Notes: a model not told the origin generated them from the letters alone. Numbered from the stretch's first letter, positions 1 to 5,312 are shown. The stretch: 6,386 bases of DNA from Nitrospirota bacterium (GCA_021825785.1 JAKAGP010000116.1:1-6386), one strand, 5' to 3'. Numbers and translations: made by a program.

Positions 1-11
1 CGATTTTGTGG

Positions 12-39
12 AAAAGGGGGCTACAGACTCTGTAACCCC
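12..39 (-). terminator. Rho-independent terminator of the tRNA-Lys/tRNA-Glu operon
   Basis: Read on the minus strand, GGGGTTACAG and CTGTAGCCCC form a 10-bp stem with one G-U pair around a 3-nt loop (AGT). It is followed by a short T run (CTTTTCC). It begins about a dozen bases after the encoded CCA end of tRNA-Glu, the expected place for the end of the tRNA transcript. The T run is short, so termination strength is uncertain. Confidence 0.7.
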
Positions 40-50
40 TTGATTTTCTT

Positions 51-128
51 TGGCGTCCCCAATGGGATTCGAACCCATGTTACCGCCTTGAAAGGGCGAT
101 GTCCTAGGCCTGGCTAGACGATGGGGAC
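51..128 (-). tRNA. tRNA-Glu (anticodon TTC), CCA encoded
   Basis: The minus strand folds into a full cloverleaf. The 7-bp acceptor stem is GTCCCCA/TGGGGAC, and the T arm carries TTCGAAT. The anticodon stem TCGCC/GGCGG encloses the loop CTTTCAA, giving anticodon TTC at 92-90 (glutamate). The discriminator base is G and the 3' CCA is encoded in the DNA (51-53). It is 27 bp downstream of tRNA-Lys and probably cotranscribed with it, with a terminator hairpin just beyond. Confidence 0.97.
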
Positions 129-155
129 TTCGATACTCAAAAATGAGACGAAAAA

Positions 156-228
156 TGAGCCGCGAAGGATTCGAACCTTCGACCCACGCCTTAAAAGGGC
201 GTTGCTCTACCAACTGAGCTAGCGGCCC
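156..228 (-). tRNA. tRNA-Lys (anticodon TTT), CCA not encoded
   Basis: The minus strand gives a 73-nt cloverleaf. The acceptor stem is GGGCCGC/GCGGCTC with one G-U pair, the D arm is AGCTCAGTTGGTAGAGC, and the T loop is TTCGAAT. The anticodon stem ACGCC/GGCGT encloses loop CTTTTAA, giving anticodon TTT at 195-193 (lysine). The discriminator is A and is followed by TTTTT, so CCA must be added after transcription, unlike the neighbouring tRNA-Glu. The 27-bp spacer between the two tRNAs holds a direct repeat AAAAATGAG (139-147 and 151-159) and no promoter that I can see, so the two are probably one transcript. Confidence 0.97.
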
Positions 229-237
229 TCAATTAAT

Positions 238-265
238 CTTCCCCGCGGCTAAAACCGCGGTGAAG
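238..265. repeat. Perfect CCGCGG inverted repeat with outer CTTC/GAAG arms
   Basis: CCGCGG (243-248) and CCGCGG (255-260) flank the 6-nt loop CTAAAA. The stem resumes beyond one mismatch with CTTC (238-241) pairing to GAAG (262-265). It ends 9 bp upstream of the tRNA-Lys 5' end and would fold in the tRNA precursor leader. There is no T run on either side, so it is not an intrinsic terminator. It could be a processing signal or a copy of a dispersed palindromic repeat; a single copy in this window cannot decide. Confidence 0.6.
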
Positions 266-290
266 GTACACGCAATGACATATCCCTGGT

Positions 291-324
291 CCCGCGTATT
301 TTTGAGCGGGCAATATGCTCGCTC
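291..324. repeat. Two overlapping, mutually exclusive hairpins in the tRNA leader
   Basis: CCCGC (291-295) can pair with GCGGG (306-310). The same GCGGG lies inside a second inverted repeat, 304-312 with 316-324, which has 9 bp with one G-U pair on the plus strand (a C-A mismatch on the minus strand) and a 3-nt loop. Only one can form at a time. The region lies between the predicted tRNA promoter and tRNA-Lys, and upstream of the plus-strand arsC promoter. It might be a leader structure or a dyad operator; neither is shown. Confidence 0.45.
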
Positions 325-339
325 TCCATTTAAAAATAT

Positions 340-369
340 ACCATACCTTCTGAAACAGCGTTTTGTCAA
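340..369 (-). promoter_or_regulatory. Predicted sigma70-type promoter for the tRNA operon
   Basis: On the minus strand a perfect -35 box TTGACA (369-364) is followed after 18 bp by TATGGT (345-340), four of six matches to the -10 consensus. Transcription would start near 333, leaving a leader of about 105 nt that carries several inverted repeats before tRNA-Lys. The -35 box overlaps that of the divergent arsC promoter. Confidence 0.5.
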
Positions 370-394
370 TAACCAAACGGGCTTATGATATAAT
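363..394 (+). promoter_or_regulatory. Predicted promoter of the arsC gene, with start codon near +1
   Basis: There is a perfect -10 box TATAAT at 389-394. The best -35 candidate is TTGTCA at 363-368 (five of six matches) but the spacer is long, at 20 bp. The -10 box would place transcription start at about 400-402, on the GTG start codon itself, so the message would have little or no leader. No Shine-Dalgarno sequence precedes the GTG. Confidence 0.5.
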
Positions 395-399
395 TACCT

Positions 400-837
400 G
401 TGAGGAAAATCGCTTTTCTCTGCACGGGGAATTCATGCAGGAGCCAGATGGCCGAGGGTTTCGCGAGGCTGCTTGGCCATGGGAAGATAGAGGTATGGAG
501 CGCCGGCGTAATAGCGGCGGGTGTCAACGAAAAGGCCGAGGCCGTCATGCGGGAGGCCGGAGTGGACATATCCGGGCAATGGTCCAAGACGCTCGATGAG
601 ATACCGCTTGGCCAAATGGACCTCGTGGTCACGCTCTGCGGCAACGTCCGGTATTGCCCCGGCGTGCCTGCGGAGGTGAGAAAGCTTCACGTGCCGGTGA
701 AGGACCCGGTTGGGGCCGCGGGCAGCCCGGAAGAGGTGCTGAACGAATTCCGCGGCGCAAGGGACGAGATCAAGGGGGTTGTAGCCCGCATACTCGATGG
801 ATTTACAGGGCCTCTTTCGGCTAGAACGGCCTTTTAA
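400..837 (+). CDS. arsC: Arsenate reductase, thioredoxin-coupled (low-molecular-weight phosphatase fold)
   Basis: This cytoplasmic enzyme is expected to reduce arsenate to arsenite through a cysteine relay recycled by thioredoxin. The 145-residue protein opens with the phosphate-binding loop CTGNSCR (C8-R14, CX5R), followed by SQMAEGFAR. It keeps the two resolving cysteines typical of the S. aureus ArsC class, C80 (VTLC) and C86 (YCP), and the general-acid Asp-Pro at D102-P103. The gap between the resolving cysteines is one residue shorter than in S. aureus ArsC. The GTG start is forced: an in-frame TAA lies at 391-393 and the next Met, M17, would remove the catalytic loop. No arsR, arsB or acr3 is adjacent, so it is an orphan. 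The alternative, a tyrosine phosphatase of the same fold, is made less likely by C80/C86. Confidence 0.9.
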   Translation: MRKIAFLCTGNSCRSQMAEGFARLLGHGKIEVWSAGVIAAGVNEKAEAVMREAGVDISGQWSKTLDEIPLGQMDLVVTLCGNVRYCPGVPAEVRKLHVPVKDPVGAAGSPEEVLNEFRGARDEIKGVVARILDGFTGPLSARTAF

Positions 838-840
838 TGA

Positions 841-870
841 TTGACTTTTTCGCCAAAAATTTAGTTAAAT
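841..870 (+). promoter_or_regulatory. Predicted promoter of rplU-rpmA
   Basis: TTGACT (841-846, five of six consensus matches) is followed after 18 bp by TTAAAT (865-870, four of six matches). It lies immediately after the arsC stop codon in an AT-rich gap. Transcription would start near 877, giving a leader of about 27 nt before the rplU start codon. Confidence 0.5.
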
Positions 871-888
871 ATAGGACTCTTGGATTCT

Positions 889-894
889 GGAGGT
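889..894 (+). promoter_or_regulatory. Shine-Dalgarno GGAGGT that fixes the rplU start
   Basis: GGAGGT sits 9 nt before ATG 904. An upstream in-frame TTG at 880 would give eight extra residues (MDSGGNGV) that L21 proteins lack and has no ribosome-binding site of its own, so 904 is the start. A two-codon frame ATG-GCG-TAA (896-904) lies between the site and the start, its stop overlapping the rplU ATG. Confidence 0.8.
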
Positions 895-903
895 AATGGC
901 GTA

Positions 904-1221
904 ATGTATGCGATAATAGAGACGGGCGGCAAACAGTACAAGGTATCCTCAGGGCAGAGGCTTGCAGTGGAGAAGCTCAGCGCCGGGGCAGGCCAGGAAG
1001 TGGTCTTCGACAAGGTGCTCGCGGTCGAAGGCGACAGCGGCCCGGTCTTCGGTTCGCCTTATCTCGCCGGGGCCTCAGTCACGGCGGAAATCCTTGGCGA
1101 CGGGAAGGCCAGGAAAGTGCTTATCTTCCGGCAGAAGGAGAGAAAGGGCATGAGGAGGCTCAGAGGCCACAGGCAGCCCTATACTGATGTAAAGATCAAA
1201 GATATAAAGATCGGAGGCTAA
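904..1221 (+). CDS. rplU: 50S ribosomal protein L21
   Basis: L21 binds 23S rRNA in the large ribosomal subunit. The 105-residue product has the family length and hallmarks: N-terminal MYAIIETGGKQYKV, a central beta-barrel segment, the basic stretch FRQKERKGMRRLRGHRQ (about residues 76-92), and the signature GHRQPYT followed by VKIKDI near the C terminus. The start at ATG 904 is set by the GGAGGT site upstream. It is the first gene of the rplU-rpmA pair; its last bases contain the GGAGG (1213-1217) that serves rpmA, 6 nt downstream of its stop. Confidence 0.97.
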   Translation: MYAIIETGGKQYKVSSGQRLAVEKLSAGAGQEVVFDKVLAVEGDSGPVFGSPYLAGASVTAEILGDGKARKVLIFRQKERKGMRRLRGHRQPYTDVKIKDIKIGG

Positions 1222-1227
1222 CGGACC

Positions 1228-1491
1228 ATGGCTCATAAAAAAGGGGTTGGAAGCTCCAGAAACGGCCGGGACAGCGAATCAAAACGGCTGGGGCTGAAAC
1301 GCTCGGGCGGCGCGCTTGTCAGGGCCGGCAACATCATCGTGCGGCAGAGGGGGACCCAGTACCATCCTGGGGTGAATGTCGGTATGGGCAGGGACCACAC
1401 CCTGTTTGCGAAGGTCGACGGCGTGCTTGCGTTCGAGCGGAAAGACCGGGAAAGGCTGAAGGTCAGCGTATATCCTGCGGCCGCGAGCTAA
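1228..1491 (+). CDS. rpmA: 50S ribosomal protein L27
   Basis: L27 lies near the peptidyl-transferase centre, where its N-terminal tail contacts the tRNAs. The 87-residue protein begins directly with [19 protein letters not shown], so it lacks the cleavable N-terminal extension found in Firmicutes. The core motif [20 protein letters not shown] (residues 39-58) is intact. A GGAGG at 1213-1217, inside the end of rplU, is 10 nt upstream of the start and supports tight coexpression with L21. The gene is followed by a strong terminator. Confidence 0.97.
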   Translation: MAHKKGVGSSRNGRDSESKRLGLKRSGGALVRAGNIIVRQRGTQYHPGVNVGMGRDHTLFAKVDGVLAFERKDRERLKVSVYPAAAS

Positions 1492-1517
1492 GCCCCCGCA
1501 TATACTGGAAATATCCG

Positions 1518-1557
1518 AAAAGGCGGTCCGGGCATGAGACCGCCTTTTTATTTTTTC
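1518..1557 (+). terminator. Strong intrinsic terminator after rpmA, abutting obg
   Basis: GGCGGTC (1522-1528) pairs with GACCGCC (1538-1544) around a 9-nt loop. The stem is extended by AAAA (1518-1521) against TTTT (1545-1548), and a long T-rich tail, TTTTTATTTTTT, follows to 1556. The tail ends 8 nt before the obg ATG, so the terminator ends the ribosomal-protein message and must be read through to express obg-proB, unless an unrecognised promoter exists. Confidence 0.9.
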
Positions 1558-1564
1558 TGAAGGC

Positions 1565-2569
1565 ATGAAATTCATAGATTATGTAAAACTTCACCTGAAG
1601 GCCGGCGACGGGGGCAGCGGGCTGGTCAGCTTCAGGCGCGAAAAATATGTGCCCAGGGGTGGCCCGGACGGCGGCGACGGCGGAAGGGGAGGGCATGTAA
1701 TATTGAGGGCCAGCGCGGAACTGGGCACCCTCCTGGACTTGAAGTACAAGAGCAGCTACGCCGCGGAGCGCGGCGAAAACGGAATGAAAAAGAAGATGCA
1801 CGGACGAAACGGCATGGACCTGACAATACGCGTGCCCGTGGGGACGGTCATAACCGAGACCGCCACCGGCGCGATGATTGCGGACCTCGACGCCGACGGC
1901 ATGGAGGCGATAGTCGTGAAAGGGGGAAGGGGAGGGCTTGGAAACTCCCATTTCGCGACGGCTGTAAGGCAGGCGCCGCGCTTTGCGCAGCCCGGCCTGC
2001 CCGGCGAGGAGAAGGAAGTGACCGTGGAGCTGAAACTCCTCGCGGACGTCGGGCTCATCGGGCTTCCGAACGCCGGGAAATCGACGCTCATATCCGTGAT
2101 CTCATCGGCCAGGCCGAAGATCGCGGATTACCCTTTTACCACCCTGGAGCCAGTCCTCGGGGTCGTGAAATACGGCGATTATCGCAGTTTTGTGGTGGCC
2201 GACATACCGGGGCTCATAGAGGGGGCCCACCGCGGGGTAGGCCTTGGCTTCCAGTTCCTGAGGCACGTGGAACGCACCAAAATCCTTCTGCATCTTGTGG
2301 ATGTTTCGATAACGTCCGTAGGGGAGCCGGCGGACAACCTGACAAAGATAAACCGGGAGCTCGCCCTTTACAGTCCCGGGCTCGTGAAGAAGCCCCAGGC
2401 CGTTGCCGCCACCAAGATAGACTCCGCCGATCCGGAGAAGCTTTCGGCCCTCAGGGAGCACTGCGAAAAAAAAGGGCTTGACTTCTTTGCCCTGTCTGCC
2501 GTAAGAAAAACCGGTGTTGACGGACTCCTGGAATACCTGGCAAGGAGGGTAGGGGAGCAGGGCAAATGA
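1565..2569 (+). CDS. obg: Obg/CgtA family ribosome-associated GTPase
   Basis: Obg is an essential GTPase acting in late 50S assembly and in growth and stress control. The 334-residue product has an N-terminal glycine-rich Obg fold (residues 1-158, including GDGGSGLVSFRREKY and GGPDGGDGGRGG). A G domain follows: G1 GLPNAGKS (166-173), switch I DYPFTTLEP (188-196), G3 DIPG (213-216), G4 TKID (283-286) and G5 SAV (311-313). G4 has Thr where NKxD is usual. There is no C-terminal OCT extension, as in many Gram-negative homologues. The start matches the family N terminus MKFIDYV, but the only purine-rich site, GAAGG (1559-1563), is 1 nt from the ATG, too close for a normal ribosome-binding site. 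The stop overlaps proB (ATGA), suggesting translational coupling. Confidence 0.96.
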   Translation: MKFIDYVKLHLKAGDGGSGLVSFRREKYVPRGGPDGGDGGRGGHVILRASAELGTLLDLKYKSSYAAERGENGMKKKMHGRNGMDLTIRVPVGTVITETATGAMIADLDADGMEAIVVKGGRGGLGNSHFATAVRQAPRFAQPGLPGEEKEVTVELKLLADVGLIGLPNAGKSTLISVISSARPKIADYPFTTLEPVLGVVKYGDYRSFVVADIPGLIEGAHRGVGLGFQFLRHVERTKILLHLVDVSITSVGEPADNLTKINRELALYSPGLVKKPQAVAATKIDSADPEKLSALREHCEKKGLDFFALSAVRKTGVDGLLEYLARRVGEQGK

Positions 2570-3663
2570 GGCTCATCGTCAAGATAGGCTCTAACATACT
2601 TTCAGCCAGGGAGGGCGGCCTCGATGAAGGGCGCATGCGCAGCCTGGCGGCCGACATCTGCCTGGTCTCGGGAGAGGGCAACGAGGTGGTCGTCGTCTCC
2701 TCAGGCGCGATTGCGGCAGGCGTGGGGAAACTGGGGTTAAAGAAAAAGCCCTCGGACATAAGGCTTAAACAGGCCGCCGCGGCGGTGGGCCAGACACAGC
2801 TCATGTGGCTATATGAGAAACTCTTCAGGGAAAAAGACAAGAAAGTCGCCCAGATACTTCTGACCAGGGACGTCTTCACGGACCGCGTAAGGTACATAAA
2901 TGCCAGGAACACCATTTTTACCCTTATCGGTCTTGGCGTGATACCGGTCATAAACGAGAACGACACTGTATCGATGGACGAAATACGGTTTGGAGACAAC
3001 GACCAGCTCGCGGCGCTGGTGGCCTCGCTGTTGGAGGCCGACAGGCTTGTCATCCTCTCCGATGTCGAGGGCCTTTTTACGGCCGACCCCAGGCACGATC
3101 ACCAATCGAAACTCATCCCCGTTGTCTCCGGGATAACCGCGGAGATAGAAAAGCTGGCCGGCGGGGCGGGCAGTCCGGTGGGCACGGGCGGCATGTACTC
3201 CAAGGTCATGGCGGCAAAAAAGGCGATGAGCGCCGGCATTACCGTGAACATAATAAACGGCAAGAAAAAGGGGTTGCTGCCGGAGCTGATTCACGGGCGG
3301 CCCTGCGGAACGGAATTTCGCCCCGGCAACGGAAAGCTCCCGGCAAGAAAGGGATGGATAGCCTATGGGCTGAAGGCAAAGGGCAGACTTGTAATCGATG
3401 AGGGGGCAAAAGAGGCCATCCTCACCAGGGGCAAGAGCCTCCTTCCCTCCGGGATAACGCAGGTGGAGGGAATTTTCGACAGGGGGGATCCCGTTTACCT
3501 GGTCTCGCTCTCCGGGCAGCGCCTGGCAAAGGGGCTTTCCAACTATTCCTCCGGCGAGATCGAAAGGATAAAGGGCCGAAGGTCCTCCGAAATAAGCGCG
3601 ACCCTCGGGTACACCTACTCCGATGAAGTGGTCCACAGGGACAACCTTGTAGTCGTAGCGTAG
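2566..3663 (+). CDS. proB: Glutamate 5-kinase with C-terminal PUA domain
   Basis: This cytosolic enzyme phosphorylates L-glutamate to gamma-glutamyl phosphate, the first and normally feedback-inhibited step of proline synthesis. The 365-residue protein has the full two-domain form. The amino-acid-kinase domain (about 1-255) carries KIGSN (6-10), SSGAIAAG (46-53), NENDTVSMDEIRFGDNDQLA (130-149), SDVEGLF (165-171) and GTGGM (206-210). A PUA domain follows at about 275-355, with GKSLLPSGI and FDRGDPV. It overlaps obg by 4 nt; a GGGGAG (2552-2557) inside obg is 8 nt from its ATG. The usual partner proA is not next to it, so gamma-glutamyl phosphate reductase must be encoded elsewhere. Confidence 0.96.
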   Translation: MRLIVKIGSNILSAREGGLDEGRMRSLAADICLVSGEGNEVVVVSSGAIAAGVGKLGLKKKPSDIRLKQAAAAVGQTQLMWLYEKLFREKDKKVAQILLTRDVFTDRVRYINARNTIFTLIGLGVIPVINENDTVSMDEIRFGDNDQLAALVASLLEADRLVILSDVEGLFTADPRHDHQSKLIPVVSGITAEIEKLAGGAGSPVGTGGMYSKVMAAKKAMSAGITVNIINGKKKGLLPELIHGRPCGTEFRPGNGKLPARKGWIAYGLKAKGRLVIDEGAKEAILTRGKSLLPSGITQVEGIFDRGDPVYLVSLSGQRLAKGLSNYSSGEIERIKGRRSSEISATLGYTYSDEVVHRDNLVVVA

Positions 3664-3676
3664 AGCAGCCCCATCG

Positions 3677-3696
3677 CAACCTCAAGTTGTTTTTTT
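3677..3696 (+). terminator. Possible weak terminator after proB
   Basis: CAAC (3677-3680) and GTTG (3686-3689) form a 4-bp stem around CTCAA, followed directly by seven T residues. The T run and position after proB fit an intrinsic terminator, but the stem is short and AT-containing, so termination may be partial. The T run runs directly into the -35 box of the next gene's promoter. Confidence 0.35.
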
Positions 3697-3697
3697 C

Positions 3698-3727
3698 TTG
3701 ACTGCCGGGCATGTGTAATGATATAAA
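3698..3727 (+). promoter_or_regulatory. Predicted promoter of the HEAT-repeat gene, start codon near +1
   Basis: TTGACT (3698-3703, five of six matches) and TATAAA (3722-3727, five of six) are separated by 18 bp. Transcription would begin near 3733-3735, coinciding with ATG 3735. An earlier in-frame ATG at 3711 lies inside the promoter spacer and could not be on this transcript. No Shine-Dalgarno sequence precedes either ATG. Confidence 0.6.
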
Positions 3728-3734
3728 AACACCT

Positions 3735-5312
3735 ATGCACGGCCGGTCCAGGGAGATTGCCAGTTGCCGGGACATTTTCAAAGACCTCTCAAACGCGTTC
3801 AAGACCATCAAATTATACCCGGGGCCGAATCCCGTCACTCAAAACCTGATCGGGAAACTCCATAAAAACCTCTGCTCTTTCCTGGACGAGTATGGCGAAA
3901 TGGAGGCGGATGTCACACGGTTCAGCCTCGTTTACAAGGGGCATGAGGTCTACGGCAGGCCGGAGAAAACCGGCAATATGGCTTTTTCTCTTTTTGCGGC
4001 GGGGATAAGGGGATTTACTTTCAAAAAAGGGCTTGAAGAGGATGAGACAGGAACCTTCCTGGCGATGCTGAAACAAACGCGGGAATTGACTCACTGGCCC
4101 GGCCAAAGGCATATCGTTGTCAAAATTTCAAGAGACGATTTTAATTTTTTCTGCGCTGCCGGGCCGGGCGCCGCTTCGACTCTTAAGAGTGGCATAATCC
4201 GGCCGGCGGAACCCGGAGGGGCAAGGGCAAGCGCCGGATGGGGCCCGTTTGAAGCCGGCAGGTTCCTGGCCTGCCTGGACGGCGGCGATGAATCGGGCCG
4301 GCTTTTTTCGGACGGGATACTCACGCTGGCCGGGGCCATGATGCAGAGGGGCGATGCATCCGGTTTTCTCGCTCTGTTGAAAAAGCTTGGCGCGCTCCTG
4401 GGCTCGCAGCCGGGCCGGGCGCAGGCGGCGATACAAACCGTTATAGGGCGGCTCTCCTGCCTGGAGACCGCTACCTGGTTTCTTGAGAAATCAAAAAACC
4501 GGCAGGAAGCGGAGGATTATCTTTTTCTCATAAGCCCGTTTGCGGCTGACACGCTGATAAACCTGCTCGGCCAGTCCGGGGACAGGCGCATGAGGAGGCT
4601 CATCTGCAACGTGCTGGCCATCATAGCCTCACGCAGGCTGGAGGCGTTTAGCAGATATCTGACGGACCGCCGCTGGTACCTGGTAAGAAACATCATAATG
4701 GTGCTCGGAATGAGCGGCAACCCGGCGGCGCTGGATCTGATAGAGCGTGCCGTCCGGCATCCGGCCCAGAAGGTCAGGCGCGAGTGCGTAAGGGCCGTTC
4801 AGAGGCTGGGCGCGGAAGGGGGCGACAAGGTGCTTGCGGTCCTTGTCTTCGACCCGGACAGCAGGGTGCGAAGGGGCGCCTTGAAGGCGCTCCTGAGGAG
4901 GCGGTTGCACGCAGTTGAATCCTCCCCGGAGGCAGAAGCCGCGCGCAGCGGGCCGGAAAAAACATTTCTCCTCGTGAAAAGGAGCGTCTCGGCCCCGGAT
5001 TTCCCCCTAAGGGCGTATGAGGAAAAAAGGGAGTTTTTGGAGGCATTCGGCTTTCTGGGCGGGCAAAAAGCATATCCCGCGCTCAGGAAATTTTTTTCCT
5101 CCCGGGGGATGCTGTCTACGAGGAGGCGGGACGAGCTGCGCGCGGCCTCGGCCTTCGGACTCGCCCATATCCCGCTTGCCGAGGCGTCCCTGATGCTGGA
5201 GGAGGGCGCCCGCTCCAGAAAACGGATGCTGAAGACCGCCTGCGCCCTGTCGCTTGAACTCAGGCGGAAGAGATTTTTATTTTCGGGGCCCGCGGGACTT
5301 GCCCGCGTGTAA
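3735..5312 (+). CDS. HEAT-repeat protein of unknown function
   Basis: The product is 525 residues from ATG 3735; an in-frame ATG at 3711 would add eight (533), but it sits inside the predicted promoter. There is no signal peptide or membrane segment, so it is probably cytoplasmic. The N-terminal domain (about 10-135) includes FKTIKLYPGPNPVTQNL, a layout I associate with uncharacterised HEAT proteins of Deltaproteobacteria and Nitrospirae. A poorly conserved Gly/Ala-rich stretch follows (about 140-185), then helical repeats. The clearest HEAT-like units lie at about 270-392, such as LDLIERAVRHPAQKVRRECV and LVFDPDSRVRRGALKALLRR, with one or two more at about 430-510. HEAT arrays generally bind proteins; no catalytic motif is visible. 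The gene has its own promoter and lies where proA or nadD often follows proB. Its partner and role cannot be inferred. Confidence 0.85.
   Translation: MHGRSREIASCRDIFKDLSNAFKTIKLYPGPNPVTQNLIGKLHKNLCSFLDEYGEMEADVTRFSLVYKGHEVYGRPEKTGNMAFSLFAAGIRGFTFKKGLEEDETGTFLAMLKQTRELTHWPGQRHIVVKISRDDFNFFCAAGPGAASTLKSGIIRPAEPGGARASAGWGPFEAGRFLACLDGGDESGRLFSDGILTLAGAMMQRGDASGFLALLKKLGALLGSQPGRAQAAIQTVIGRLSCLETATWFLEKSKNRQEAEDYLFLISPFAADTLINLLGQSGDRRMRRLICNVLAIIASRRLEAFSRYLTDRRWYLVRNIIMVLGMSGNPAALDLIERAVRHPAQKVRRECVRAVQRLGAEGGDKVLAVLVFDPDSRVRRGALKALLRRRLHAVESSPEAEAARSGPEKTFLLVKRSVSAPDFPLRAYEEKREFLEAFGFLGGQKAYPALRKFFSSRGMLSTRRRDELRAASAFGLAHIPLAEASLMLEEGARSRKRMLKTACALSLELRRKRFLFSGPAGLARV

Noticed and set aside
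139..159. Direct repeat AAAAATGAG twice, between the two tRNA genes
   Set aside because: Only two 9-bp copies in an AT-rich spacer and no further units; too short to call a CRISPR, attachment site or repeat array.
51..228. tRNA genes as an integration site for a mobile element
   Set aside because: No integrase and no duplicated tRNA 3' end is visible, and the flanking genes are housekeeping.
880..903. Upstream TTG start adding eight residues to L21
   Set aside because: The extra residues are not part of L21, no ribosome-binding site precedes the TTG, and GGAGGT lies at the right distance from ATG 904.
1501..1506. TATACT as a -10 box for an obg promoter
   Set aside because: No acceptable -35 box lies at 16-19 bp upstream, and transcripts starting there would run straight into the terminator.
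1463..1951. Minus-strand open frame across the rpmA-obg junction
   Set aside because: It is antisense to the end of rpmA, the terminator and the Obg fold, and its translation resembles no protein family.
2809..3636. Long open frame of 275 codons on the minus strand
   Set aside because: It lies entirely antisense to proB, whose motifs are intact; its translation shows no recognisable domain. GC-rich genes often leave the opposite strand open.
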